Origin: Chitinophaga barathri
GTDB taxonomy: Bacteria > Bacteroidota > Bacteroidia > Chitinophagales > Chitinophagaceae
DNA: 64,000 bases
Direction of reading: 5' to 3'
Assembly (NCBI RefSeq): GCF_003807585.1
Contig: NZ_RMBX01000015.1
Coordinates: forward strand, 62,001 to 126,000
How positions within the stretch are numbered: the first letter of the stretch is position 1; each line of letters begins with the position of its first letter. Below the pieces are notes generated by a model. That model was not told the origin of the DNA and did not search any database. It saw only the letters and a program-made list of their open reading frames with translations. Positions 50,377-58,306 of the stretch are shown piece by piece. The position numbers and the translations under genes were made by a program.

Positions 50377-51321
50377 ATGTACCGATTACGCAGATCAACT
50401 CCTTATTCCCGGCTGGCATTGCTTTTCGCCCTGATGTTCGTTTGTTATTTCATCTTTGGGATGCTGATGGTGTCAGTTTTTCCGGCTATCAGCGGCGGCT
50501 ATACGCTGGATAAAATAGAAGATCCCGCGCTGTGGGGCAACCCTTCCTTTGCTTTTGCGTTCAAAGTATTCCAGTTTTTGTACACCACCCTGGTGTTCCT
50601 GGTCCCTGCGGGCATTTTAGCATGGCTGGCCAGTCCGAAACCCGGTGAATACCTCGGGCTGGAACGGCCGGTGGGCGTTATCCAGCTGGGCCTGGTGATA
50701 CTGATCATGCTTTGCGCCCTGCCGATGGTAGGCCTGCTGAATGAATGGAACCAAACCTGGAACCTACCGAAATCCTTAATGGACGTGGAAGAAGCCGCAA
50801 AAACGCAGACGGAAATGCTCCTCAAAATGCCGGACCTCCGTTCCATGCTTACCAACCTCCTGCTGATAGCCCTGGCGCCCGCCATCGCGGAAGAAGTGAT
50901 GTTCAGGGGCGTGATGCAAAAGATTATCACACAGCTGGTTAAGAACGGTTGGGTAGCCGCGCTCATTACAGCTGTTATATTCAGCGCGGTGCACCTGCAA
51001 TTCCTCGGGTTTATGCCCAGGGTGCTGCTGGGTTTCCTGCTGGGGGCCATATATTATACGACCGGCAACCTCTGGCTGTCCATAGCCGCCCATGTGCTGA
51101 ACAACGGGCTCCAGGTAGTGTTAATTTACCTGTACCAGGTGAAGATGACCAATTACGACGCCATGGCGGATGAACATGTACCGCTGTATTTCGGATTGCT
51201 GAGCGCCCTGGTATCAGGTTTGCTGATATGGAGATTGTATAACCGATCGAAACAAAATGGGTACAGGCTGGAATCACTGGCGAAGGAACCCGAATTTACA
51301 ACAACAGAAAAAGAATACTGA
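50377..51321 (+). CDS. CPBP family intramembrane metalloprotease
   Basis: A 314-residue polytopic membrane protein. The CAAX-protease / bacteriocin-processing (CPBP, Abi) motif EEVMFRGVMQKI carries the catalytic Glu pair near residue 170, and the later HLQFLGFMPRVLLGFLLG and AHVLNNGLQVV supply the His ligands. Several membrane helices precede it (LALLFALMFVCYFIFGML, FLYTTLVFLVPAGILAWL). Substrates are unknown. It overlaps nothing but lies 1 bp before the DUF2007 gene, so the run 50377-53245 is probably an operon with cdsA and psd. Confidence 0.88.
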   Translation: MYRLRRSTPYSRLALLFALMFVCYFIFGMLMVSVFPAISGGYTLDKIEDPALWGNPSFAFAFKVFQFLYTTLVFLVPAGILAWLASPKPGEYLGLERPVGVIQLGLVILIMLCALPMVGLLNEWNQTWNLPKSLMDVEEAAKTQTEMLLKMPDLRSMLTNLLLIALAPAIAEEVMFRGVMQKIITQLVKNGWVAALITAVIFSAVHLQFLGFMPRVLLGFLLGAIYYTTGNLWLSIAAHVLNNGLQVVLIYLYQVKMTNYDAMADEHVPLYFGLLSALVSGLLIWRLYNRSKQNGYRLESLAKEPEFTTTEKEY

Positions 51322-51322
51322 T

Positions 51323-51556
51323 ATGGAAAAAGACTGGGTAAAAGTATTTGCCAGCAATGTGTCCTTTGAATCCGAGATCATCAAAGGCATGCTGTTTGAA
51401 AACGAAATAGAAGCCGTGATCATCAACCGGCAGGACTCCTCTTTTGTGACCATGCTGCCGGGTATGGACGAGGTATACGTGCATAACAGCAACGAGGCAA
51501 AAGCCAAAGAACTGATCGCGGCCAGCCAGGAAGGGAAGATCGAAAACAATCCTTAG
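51323..51556 (+). CDS. DUF2007 family small protein
   Basis: A 77-residue protein started at 51323, 1 bp after the previous stop. It reads MEKDWVKVFASNVSFESEIIKGMLFENEIEAVI, the usual DUF2007 (signal-transducing, PII-like fold) pattern, then VYVHNSNEAKAKELIA and an acidic tail. These small proteins occur often next to envelope genes in Bacteroidota; function unknown. A longer frame to 51257 would overlap the protease gene. Confidence 0.8.
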   Translation: MEKDWVKVFASNVSFESEIIKGMLFENEIEAVIINRQDSSFVTMLPGMDEVYVHNSNEAKAKELIAASQEGKIENNP

Positions 51557-51589
51557 CTTTACGCCCGATCTAACTTTTTTGAGCACAGT

Positions 51590-52519
51590 ATGAAGACCTT
51601 CATCACGCGCACTATTACCGCCCTCTTTTTTGTAGCAATTATGCTGGGGGGCATCCTGTGGAATGAATTGAGTTTCTTTCTTCTATTTTTCCTGATCAAC
51701 TTTTTTGCCCTGCGGGAGTACATGAAGCTCGTACGCCTGATGGACAGCGACTATGGCGAAGTATCGCCCTGGCACCGCGTTGGCCTGCTGATAGCGGGTT
51801 GTGCAGTGATGATGGCGGTAACGGACAGGCATTTTGGGGGAAGCGGTGTGACGATGGGTGAAATAGGGTTTGTACTGGCGTTCATCTTTATCCTCTTGCT
51901 ACCGCTTGGGGAGATATTGATGAGTAAAAACTTTTCGCTGAAAACCATCGGCTATTCCATGCTGGGGCTTATATACGTCACCGCGCCCTTGAGCATGATG
52001 GTGGACCTGCGGCTGGTGCCGTTTTCATATTCCGTAATACCCGGCTGGCATACAACCATCTATCCGGACACGGTGCCGCACTGGACCGGATACGCCGGAT
52101 CGGAAGGAATACTGATCCCCTTACTGCTGATCATTTTTATCTGGATAAACGACACCATGGCTTACATTGTAGGCTCTTTGATCGGCCGCACGCCTTTTTT
52201 CCCGTCCATCTCCCCGAAAAAGACCATTGAAGGCACGGTGGGCGGTATGATACTGGCCATCGCCGCCGCCGGCGTGTTCGGTTATTTCTGGGGCGCCGAA
52301 CGTTTCGGCCTGGCCTGGCCGCATTGGGTGGCCCTCGCTTTCATTGCCGCCATCTTCGGCACGGCGGGCGACCTGCTGGAATCCCGCCTCAAAAGGCTGG
52401 CCGGCGTAAAGGATTCAGGGAAGATCATGCCGGGGCACGGCGGTTTCCTGGACCGCTTCGATTCCCTGCTCGTAGCCGCGCCTTTCGCATGGATATACGT
52501 GAGCCTCTTTGTGCGATAA
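51590..52519 (+). CDS. cdsA: Phosphatidate cytidylyltransferase
   Basis: A 309-residue membrane enzyme that makes CDP-diacylglycerol from phosphatidate and CTP, the precursor of phosphatidylserine and -glycerol. Its C-terminal signature is complete: SRLKRLAGVKDSGKIMPGHGGFLDRFDSLL, with the D-R-F-D motif, preceded by GRTPFFPSISPKKTIEGTVGG. Many hydrophobic helices span the rest. It lies between DUF2007 and psd, which turns phosphatidylserine into phosphatidylethanolamine, so the cluster covers phospholipid head-group synthesis. Confidence 0.95.
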   Translation: MKTFITRTITALFFVAIMLGGILWNELSFFLLFFLINFFALREYMKLVRLMDSDYGEVSPWHRVGLLIAGCAVMMAVTDRHFGGSGVTMGEIGFVLAFIFILLLPLGEILMSKNFSLKTIGYSMLGLIYVTAPLSMMVDLRLVPFSYSVIPGWHTTIYPDTVPHWTGYAGSEGILIPLLLIIFIWINDTMAYIVGSLIGRTPFFPSISPKKTIEGTVGGMILAIAAAGVFGYFWGAERFGLAWPHWVALAFIAAIFGTAGDLLESRLKRLAGVKDSGKIMPGHGGFLDRFDSLLVAAPFAWIYVSLFVR

Positions 52520-52588
52520 ATTTTTATTTTCTTCATACCTTCGTACCGCCGGAAAAAACCGGCGATCTTTCATCATCAAAACAGAACA

Positions 52589-53245
52589 ATGACTATCCAT
52601 CGTGAGGGAACGGCTACCATCGCCATCACCTTTGTGGTACTGGCGCTGATTAATGGCGCGGTATTTTACCTGCTCCCGGGCTCCCCGGTGACCGGCTATA
52701 TCGTAGCGGGCATTTCACTCGTTTTATTCCTTTTCATCATTTCCTTCTTCCGCATCCCGAACAGGGTGATGAAACAGGACGAACAGCTGGTGATCGCGCC
52801 GGCGGACGGTAAAGTGGTGGTGATTGAAGAAACTTTCGAAGCTGAATACTTTAAGGATAAAAGATTGCAGGTGTCCATCTTTATGAGCCCCGCGAACGTA
52901 CATGTGAACCGCAACCCCATCAGCGGTGAAGTGAAGCTGAGCCAGTACCACGCCGGTAAGTACCTGGTGGCCTGGCACCCGAAATCCTCCACCGAGAACG
53001 AACGCCACACCGTGGTGATCGGCAACGGCAAAAACGAGATACTCGTACGCCAGATCGCAGGCGCCCTCGCCCGCCGTATTGTGAACTATCTCAAGGCAGG
53101 CATGCAGGTGAAGCAGAACCAGGAAATGGGCTTTATCAAGTTCGGCTCCCGTGTAGACATTTACCTGCCCATCGGCACCGAAGTGAATGTAGCGCTGGAA
53201 CAGACCGTGAGAGGCGGGCAGACCATCATCGCCAAGCTGGGCTAA
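52589..53245 (+). CDS. psd: Phosphatidylserine decarboxylase (small form)
   Basis: A 218-residue decarboxylase proenzyme. The self-cleavage site is the FGS in FIKFGSRVDIYLP (Ser near residue 186), where the serine becomes the pyruvoyl cofactor. Further marks: IAPADGKVVVIEE, VSIFMSPANVHVNRNPISG with the catalytic His, and two N-terminal membrane segments. It makes phosphatidylethanolamine from phosphatidylserine. The short length and FGS (instead of LGST) fit the family found in Bacteroidota and archaea. A 70-bp gap separates it from cdsA; no pssA gene is in the window. Confidence 0.94.
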   Translation: MTIHREGTATIAITFVVLALINGAVFYLLPGSPVTGYIVAGISLVLFLFIISFFRIPNRVMKQDEQLVIAPADGKVVVIEETFEAEYFKDKRLQVSIFMSPANVHVNRNPISGEVKLSQYHAGKYLVAWHPKSSTENERHTVVIGNGKNEILVRQIAGALARRIVNYLKAGMQVKQNQEMGFIKFGSRVDIYLPIGTEVNVALEQTVRGGQTIIAKLG

Positions 53246-53290
53246 GGTTTAACAGTTCTTTAGAACGGTTTGGTTTATCTTCAGTACATC

Positions 53291-53401
53291 ATGAAACCAA
53301 AACGAAGATCAAGATCCGGATTCAAAGAAAACATGGATGGATGGGCTACTTTGATGGGCATCCTGGAAGGGATCGTCCAGCTCCTTGATTTTTTAACATG
53401 A
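53291..53401 (+). CDS. Micropeptide 1 (36 residues), basic start and amphipathic helix
   Basis: A 36-codon ORF with the peptide start MKPKRRSRSGFKENMDG and the hydrophobic end MGILEGIVQLLDFLT. Too short for a domain. The charge pattern (five basic residues, then an amphipathic or membrane-active helix) resembles small membrane peptides. A motif TATCTTCAGTACAT (53276-53289) lies just before the ATG and is repeated before the next micropeptide (53420-53433), which supports real gene starts. Expression is not shown. It may be a regulator, a toxin-like peptide or a spurious ORF. Confidence 0.5.
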   Translation: MKPKRRSRSGFKENMDGWATLMGILEGIVQLLDFLT

Positions 53402-53431
53402 TTTTAGGATGTATTGATCTATCTTCAGAAC

Positions 53432-53539
53432 ATGGAAAAACAGGTACAAAAATCAGAACTCAGGAAAACAACCGGGCGTTTGCAAAAAGGCCTGTGGTTC
53501 TTTGGTTTTATTATTGAGCTCCTGGGTCTTCTTGTATAA
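53432..53539 (+). CDS. Micropeptide 2 (35 residues), basic start and hydrophobic end
   Basis: A 35-codon ORF with the peptide start MEKQVQKSELRKTTGRLQ and the hydrophobic end KGLWFFGFIIELLGLLV, consistent with a membrane-inserting or amphipathic helix. It has the same upstream motif, TATCTTCAGAACAT (53420-53433), as micropeptide 1. It follows that gene by 30 bp. The two peptides share the layout (basic head, helical hydrophobic tail) but no clear sequence. Function unknown. Confidence 0.5.
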   Translation: MEKQVQKSELRKTTGRLQKGLWFFGFIIELLGLLV

Positions 53540-53569
53540 AAACTGATTACAGGTTTCTAACCGTTTTAT

Positions 53570-53833
53570 ATGAAAAAAATATTCTTCGCCCTCGCGGCAG
53601 TAACACTGATGGCCGGCCCGGCACTTGCACAGGAAAAACCTGCCGCAAAAAAGAAAGCAATGAAAGAAGCAGCCTGCCACAAAGATGGCGATGCCTGCTG
53701 TAAAGAAGAACAAACCGCCAAAGGCAAATCCTGCTGTATGCCGATGCCCTCCAAAGCCACTGCCGCTATGAAGAGCAAAGCCGCCAAACCGGCCGCCAAA
53801 GCTGAAAAGGCAAAGCCCGCCACAAAAGGATAA
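53570..53833 (+). CDS. Small secreted Cys/Lys/Ala-rich protein
   Basis: An 87-residue exported protein: signal peptide MKKIFFALAAVTLMAGPALAQ, then a Lys/Ala-rich chain with five Cys (C36, C43, C44, C55, C56; ACHKDGDACC, KSCCMPMPS) and a C-terminal Lys/Ala tail. The CH...CC...CC arrangement with Met-Pro-Met-Pro could bind a thiophilic metal such as Cu or Hg, or pair in disulfides; this is inference. Its 3' end is followed by a strong bidirectional terminator. Not recognised as a named family. Confidence 0.8.
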   Translation: MKKIFFALAAVTLMAGPALAQEKPAAKKKAMKEAACHKDGDACCKEEQTAKGKSCCMPMPSKATAAMKSKAAKPAAKAEKAKPATKG

Positions 53834-53851
53834 ACCGAAGCTGACAATATT

Positions 53852-53889
53852 AAAAAAGGCTGTGTTCCATATGGAGCACAGCCTTTTTT
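53852..53889. terminator. Bidirectional terminator hairpin
   Basis: A 19-bp near-perfect stem around the centre CCATATGG: left arm 53852-53870, right arm 53871-53889, one G-U pair. It is flanked by A and T runs, so it serves both the Cys-rich gene (+) and the HAD gene (-). Confidence 0.88.
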
Positions 53890-53907
53890 GTTGCCGTCAG
53901 GCGTATT

Positions 53908-54603
53908 TTAAAGAATCTCCTTCAGTTCATGCAGGCTTTTGATCGTGTAGGTAGGCTGAATGCCTTCCTGCCGTTTGTCCGGCGCAAAATATACCTGGTC
54001 CATACCGGCCTGCTGCGCACCCAGGATGTCCACATCCAGCGTATCCCCGATCATAATACTTTCCGCCGCCGTGGTGGAAGAAAGTTTCATGGCATAATCG
54101 AATATTTCGCGGTGGGGTTTAAGGCTGCCTGCGCTTTCCGAAGTGATCACATGCGTGAAATAATCGTTGATGCCGGAATGTTTCATCTTCAGGCGCTGGG
54201 TATCCTCAAATCCGTTGGTAATCATGTGGATAGGATAATTTTTATCGCGGAGATAATCCAGCACTTCGGTGGCGTGGGGGAACAGCGCGGTTTTCGTGGG
54301 CAGCACTTCGATGAAGCGCGCACCCATATCGTCGCAGAGTTTGTCGTCGCAGATCCTGAAATCCAGGAAGGTCATGCTGAAACGTTTGGTGCGCAGCTCG
54401 TTCCTGTTGATAAAACCTTTGCGGAAGCGGTCCCACAGTTTGTCGTTGATCACGGAATAAGATGCATAGAAAGTTTCAAAAGAGGGAATGCCTCTTTTAT
54501 CCAGTGCGTATTCAGCGTAAAGCTCCTGTAACGTGGCCGTGGCGTTGGCCTCAAAGTCCCACAGTGTATGGTCCAGGTCGAAAAAAATATGTTTATATCT
54601 CAT
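53908..54603 (-). CDS. HAD-superfamily hydrolase, YjjG-like pyrimidine nucleotidase
   Basis: A 231-residue HAD phosphatase. Motif I is FFDLDHTLWDFE (catalytic Asp at 10, 12), motif II ITNGFEDTQRL, and motif III/IV KPHREIFDYAM and MIGDTLDVDILGAQQAGM. The layout YRHIFFDLDHTLWDF and the cap region are typical of YjjG noncanonical pyrimidine nucleotidases that clean damaged nucleotides. The start at 54603 (MRYKHIFFDLD) is preferred; the frame is open to 54672. A -7 element is present upstream. Confidence 0.88.
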   Translation of the reverse strand: MRYKHIFFDLDHTLWDFEANATATLQELYAEYALDKRGIPSFETFYASYSVINDKLWDRFRKGFINRNELRTKRFSMTFLDFRICDDKLCDDMGARFIEVLPTKTALFPHATEVLDYLRDKNYPIHMITNGFEDTQRLKMKHSGINDYFTHVITSESAGSLKPHREIFDYAMKLSSTTAAESIMIGDTLDVDILGAQQAGMDQVYFAPDKRQEGIQPTYTIKSLHELKEIL

Positions 54604-54638
54604 AATGGTCTGTAGCGTTGGCAGCAATAGTTTCGCCA

Positions 54639-54646
54639 CAAATTTA
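54639..54646 (-). promoter_or_regulatory. -7 promoter element of the HAD gene
   Basis: TAAATTTG on the minus strand matches TAnnTTTG; it lies about 36 bp before the start at 54603. It contradicts the longer frame to 54672. No clear -33. Confidence 0.45.
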
Positions 54647-54732
54647 CGACAATCGGCGGGAAGCGGGGTCAATTTAACGATTCCGTAATTTTTGCATTAT
54701 TTTTAAGGGCTTTAAAACAGGCAACCAGGATT

Positions 54733-55440
54733 ATGTACGCGATCATCACAGGAGCAAGCAGGGGAATAGGTAAAGCGACCGCTGAAAAGCTGGCTGCTGA
54801 AGGATTTGATATTGCCATCTGCGCCCGCAATCCAGCAGCGCTGGACGCTGCGAAAGAATCCATCGGACAGCGGCGGGAAGGCGTAAAAGTGCTCGCTGAA
54901 ATAGTGGATATGGGCGACAAACAGGCGGTGCTGGCCTTTGCGCAAAAAATAAAAGATACTTTCGGCGATACACCCGCCATACTGGTGAACAATGCCGGGA
55001 TATTCACGCCCGGCGCGGTGCACGAAGAGGAAGACGGCCACCTGGAAAAGATGATGGCGGTGAACCTTTACAGCGCCTACCACCTTACCCGCGCTTTTAT
55101 ACCCGCCATGAAAGCGGCGGGCAAAGGCCATGTGTTTAACCTTTGCTCCACCGCCAGCCATAAAGCATACCCGAACGGCGGCTCTTACAGCATCACAAAA
55201 TTCGCTTTACTGGGCTTTTCGAAGAACCTGCGCGAGGAAATGAAACCGTTCGGGGTGAAAGTGACCTCGGTAAGCCCCGGCCCTGTGTGGACCGCCAGCT
55301 GGGAAGGCTTTGAAGCCCCCGCGGACAGGCTCATGGAAGCGTCCGATGTGGCGGATATGATCTGGGCCGCCTATAACCTCAGCCCGCAGGCCGTGATAGA
55401 AGACATCCTGATGCGCCCGATGCTGGGCGATATCGGATGA
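54733..55440 (+). CDS. SDR family oxidoreductase
   Basis: A 235-residue short-chain dehydrogenase. The dinucleotide site is TGASRGIGKATAEKL (residues 6-20), the NNAGI strand follows near 84, and the catalytic Tyr/Lys are in SYSITKFALLG (Y-x3-K near residue 153). Substrate cannot be told; such enzymes reduce ketones or oxidise alcohols with NAD(P)H. The gene starts 61 bp after the HAD start and 130 bp from it on the other strand. Not part of an operon. Confidence 0.92.
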   Translation: MYAIITGASRGIGKATAEKLAAEGFDIAICARNPAALDAAKESIGQRREGVKVLAEIVDMGDKQAVLAFAQKIKDTFGDTPAILVNNAGIFTPGAVHEEEDGHLEKMMAVNLYSAYHLTRAFIPAMKAAGKGHVFNLCSTASHKAYPNGGSYSITKFALLGFSKNLREEMKPFGVKVTSVSPGPVWTASWEGFEAPADRLMEASDVADMIWAAYNLSPQAVIEDILMRPMLGDIG

Positions 55441-55530
55441 AATGGATCAAATCCTTTCCTGTGGCTTGTTTTAGCACTTTTTTTAACTTACTTTTAACTC
55501 ACAGCGCGCGTACGCCGGTGCGGCTTTGGT

Positions 55531-55538
55531 TAAATTTG
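55531..55538 (+). promoter_or_regulatory. -7 promoter element of batD
   Basis: TAAATTTG, a full TAnnTTTG match, 8 bp before the batD ATG (55547). It supports 55547 and excludes the upstream in-frame start at 55526. Confidence 0.5.
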
Positions 55539-55546
55539 TTTCCAGG

Positions 55547-57523
55547 ATGAAGGTTTATACTGCCATTTTAAAGAAAAGTTTATTCACGCTGCTGATATTC
55601 TGTTGTGCAGCCCTTACTGCCTATGCGCAGGAGTTCCGTTTTACCACCCACAGCAGCTCGAACGTGATAGCCATGGACGAGATGGTGCGCGTACAGTTCC
55701 TGCTGGAAAACCCGGTGAATTTCAGCGGCCAGGTCATACCCAATTTCAAAGGTTTCACCGTAGTACAGGGCCCGGAAGTGATGCAAAGCACTTCTTACGT
55801 GAATGGTAAAGTATCCAATTATCTTGCTTTTTCTTATGTGCTGCAGCCGCAGGCTCCCGGCCAATACACCATTCCCGGCGCTACCGCCCGTGTGGACGGC
55901 AGGATGGTAAAAAGCAACCCGATCAATATCGAAGTGGTAAAAGGCGGCCCCGGCGCGCAGATACCGCAACAGCAGCCCCAGCCACAGCAGCAGGCGCCCC
56001 GCCGCGGTTATGGGGACGTGTATGGCGAGTCGCACCCCGGTGTGATCAGGAAAGGAGAAGACGTAAAAGATAAACTCCGCAAAAATATTTTCGTGAAAGT
56101 GGAGGTGGATAAAACCACCGTGTTTGAAGGCGAACAGATCACTGCCACTTACAAACTCTACACCCGCCTGCCCACGAATTCCAATGTGACGAAGGTGCCG
56201 GCATTCAAAGGTTTCTCCGCAAAAGACATTGAGCTGCCCAATCCGCCGCGCGCACAGGAAGAACTGGTGAACGGCGCGCCATTCAACGTGTTCGTGATCC
56301 GTAAGACCCTGCTGTTCCCCCTGCAATCGGGTGAGCTGGAGCTGGACCCTGCCGAGGTGGATAACCAGGTGCATTTCGTAAAACTGGGCGGCAGGAAAAA
56401 ACGCGCGGCAAACGATCCCTTCAACGACCCGCTTTTCCGGGATGCCTTCGGCGGTGCCGCGTTTGATGACTTTTTCAGCGATGACCCCTTCAGCACGCCG
56501 GAATACGAAGTAGTGCCCTACAAGATCCAGAGCCCGGTGATAAAAGTGACGGTAAAACCGTTGCCCACGGCAGGCCGCCCGGCCAGCTTCAACGGTGCGG
56601 TAGGTAAGTTCACCATGACGGCGCAAATGGATAAAAAAGAGCTTAGCACGGACGATGCACTTACCCTCAAGGTGAATATCGCCGGGCAGGGGAACGTGAA
56701 CCTGCTGAGCGCGCCGCCGCTGAATATTCCTCCCGCATTTGAAAAATATGATCCTACCGTAACGGACAATATCGAAAGGAACAGCAACCCGCTCAGTGGC
56801 AGCCGCCAGTTCCAGTACGCGCTGATGCCACAGGAAAAGGGCGATTACGATCTGCCGCCGGTTGAGTTCTCTTACTTCGATCCCGCCGCGCAGGCTTACA
56901 GGACGCTTACTTCTTCTCCCTTTGCCATACACGTTACACAAGGAAAACAAACCAAAAGGGACCGCGAGGATTTTGGTGTGAACACAGAGCTGGCCGCCAT
57001 CCGCGTAAGCGGGCAAAGCTGGAGCAAAAACAGCCCCTTCTTCTTTGGCAAACCGCTTTTCTGGATACTCCTGCTGCTGCCCTTACTGGGTTTTGCGGCC
57101 ATCGCCTGGTATCGCAGGCGCCAGGATTTCCGCAGCAGCAATGCTGCCCTCCTGAGGCATAAACACGCGAACCGCGTGGCGCTCAAACGACTGGAGCTGG
57201 CCGCCCGTTATCTCAAAGAAGGAAAAGACAAAGCATTTTACGAGGAAACTTCCCGCGCCATCTGGGGGTATCTCAGCCATAAGTTCAAAATACCCATGGC
57301 CGAGCTGACCAAACAATTGGTACAGGATAAGCTGGCGGCCGAACTGGTGAGCGGCGCCACCATGCACAAACTGCTGGAGCTTACGGACCGTTGCGAGATG
57401 GCCCTGTACGCGCCGGCCAGCACCAGCGAGCACCGCCAGGGAGCTTACCAGGAAGCGGTGGAAGTGATCAGTGCCATTGAAGATGAACTTAAAGGCAGAG
57501 CCGGAGGCGCCGCCGGAAAATAA
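55547..57523 (+). CDS. batD: BatD family protein
   Basis: A 658-residue exported protein of the Bat (Bacteroides aerotolerance) operon type. Signal peptide MKVYTAILKKSLFTLLIFCCAALTAYAQ. The middle (VRVQFLLENPVNFSGQVIPNFKGFTVVQGP, VFEGEQITATYKLYTR) matches the BatD beta-rich domain; a Gln/Pro-rich linker lies near residue 145; a C-terminal membrane helix LFWILLLLPLLGFAAIAWY is followed by a soluble helical tail. Bat proteins are tied to envelope stress or aerotolerance and work with the BatA/B von Willebrand proteins; none of those are in this window. batE follows 6 bp later. Confidence 0.9.
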   Translation: MKVYTAILKKSLFTLLIFCCAALTAYAQEFRFTTHSSSNVIAMDEMVRVQFLLENPVNFSGQVIPNFKGFTVVQGPEVMQSTSYVNGKVSNYLAFSYVLQPQAPGQYTIPGATARVDGRMVKSNPINIEVVKGGPGAQIPQQQPQPQQQAPRRGYGDVYGESHPGVIRKGEDVKDKLRKNIFVKVEVDKTTVFEGEQITATYKLYTRLPTNSNVTKVPAFKGFSAKDIELPNPPRAQEELVNGAPFNVFVIRKTLLFPLQSGELELDPAEVDNQVHFVKLGGRKKRAANDPFNDPLFRDAFGGAAFDDFFSDDPFSTPEYEVVPYKIQSPVIKVTVKPLPTAGRPASFNGAVGKFTMTAQMDKKELSTDDALTLKVNIAGQGNVNLLSAPPLNIPPAFEKYDPTVTDNIERNSNPLSGSRQFQYALMPQEKGDYDLPPVEFSYFDPAAQAYRTLTSSPFAIHVTQGKQTKRDREDFGVNTELAAIRVSGQSWSKNSPFFFGKPLFWILLLLPLLGFAAIAWYRRRQDFRSSNAALLRHKHANRVALKRLELAARYLKEGKDKAFYEETSRAIWGYLSHKFKIPMAELTKQLVQDKLAAELVSGATMHKLLELTDRCEMALYAPASTSEHRQGAYQEAVEVISAIEDELKGRAGGAAGK

Positions 57524-57529
57524 CCGATT

Positions 57530-58303
57530 ATGACGCGTTCTATCAGACATTCCATCCAGGTACTGCTGTGCTGCCTCCTTACCGGCACTGCGCTGAAAGT
57601 GCAGGCGCACAAAGACCCCATCTTGTTCGCTGAAGGCAACCAGCTGTACCAGCAGAAAAAATATGAAGAAGCCGCCGCGAAATACCAGCAGCTGATCGAC
57701 TCAGGCTACCAGGTGGCGGACCTGTACTTCAATGCGGGCAATGCTTATTACAAAAGCAACCAGACGGCCATGGCGGTGTACAGTTTCGAAAAAGCGCTGC
57801 ACCTCAAACCCGGGGACGAAGCTATAGAGCAGAACCTGGCTTTGGCAAACCAGCGCGTGGGCAGCAATATCGAAACACTTCCTTTGCTTTTCTTTGAAAA
57901 ATGGTGGCTGAAATGGCAGCAGCTGCATTCCGGTGCAGGCTGGGCGGTGTGGAGCATCGTGTGGTTCTGGCTGCTGATCGCCGCCGCCGCGGTGTATTTT
58001 TTCGTGCCGGTAAAACGGAGACAATTGTTCCGATGGGCGATGGTGCTCACCGGTGTGCTTTTTATTGGTTATTTCTCCATGGCCATCTGGATGCATAACA
58101 AAGCATACAACAGCGGGGAAGCCATCGTGATGCACAACGCCGTGAAGGTAAAATCCGCGCCGGACGACGGCAGCAAAGACCTGTTTGAACTGAAGGAAGG
58201 TGTGAAAGTAAAAGTGCTGGACGGCACCAGCCAGTTTAGCAAAGTGCAGCTGGCGGATGGTAAAAGCGGATGGGTAGCCGTGAATGAACTGAAGAATCTT
58301 TAA
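57530..58303 (+). CDS. batE: BatE family protein, TPR plus SH3
   Basis: A 257-residue membrane protein. N-terminal signal (RHSIQVLLCCLLTGTALKVQA), then TPR repeats (FAEGNQLYQQKKYEEAAAKYQQLIDSGYQ and ADLYFNAGNAYYKSNQTAMAVYSFEKALHLKP), two membrane helices (WAVWSIVWFWLLIAAAAVYFF, WAMVLTGVLFIGYFSMAIW) and a C-terminal SH3-like domain (KVKSAPDDGSKDLFELKEGVKVKVLDG). This is the usual BatE pattern. It starts 6 bp after batD and ends 4 bp from the convergent regulator gene. Confidence 0.9.
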   Translation: MTRSIRHSIQVLLCCLLTGTALKVQAHKDPILFAEGNQLYQQKKYEEAAAKYQQLIDSGYQVADLYFNAGNAYYKSNQTAMAVYSFEKALHLKPGDEAIEQNLALANQRVGSNIETLPLLFFEKWWLKWQQLHSGAGWAVWSIVWFWLLIAAAAVYFFVPVKRRQLFRWAMVLTGVLFIGYFSMAIWMHNKAYNSGEAIVMHNAVKVKSAPDDGSKDLFELKEGVKVKVLDGTSQFSKVQLADGKSGWVAVNELKNL

Positions 58304-58306
58304 TCC

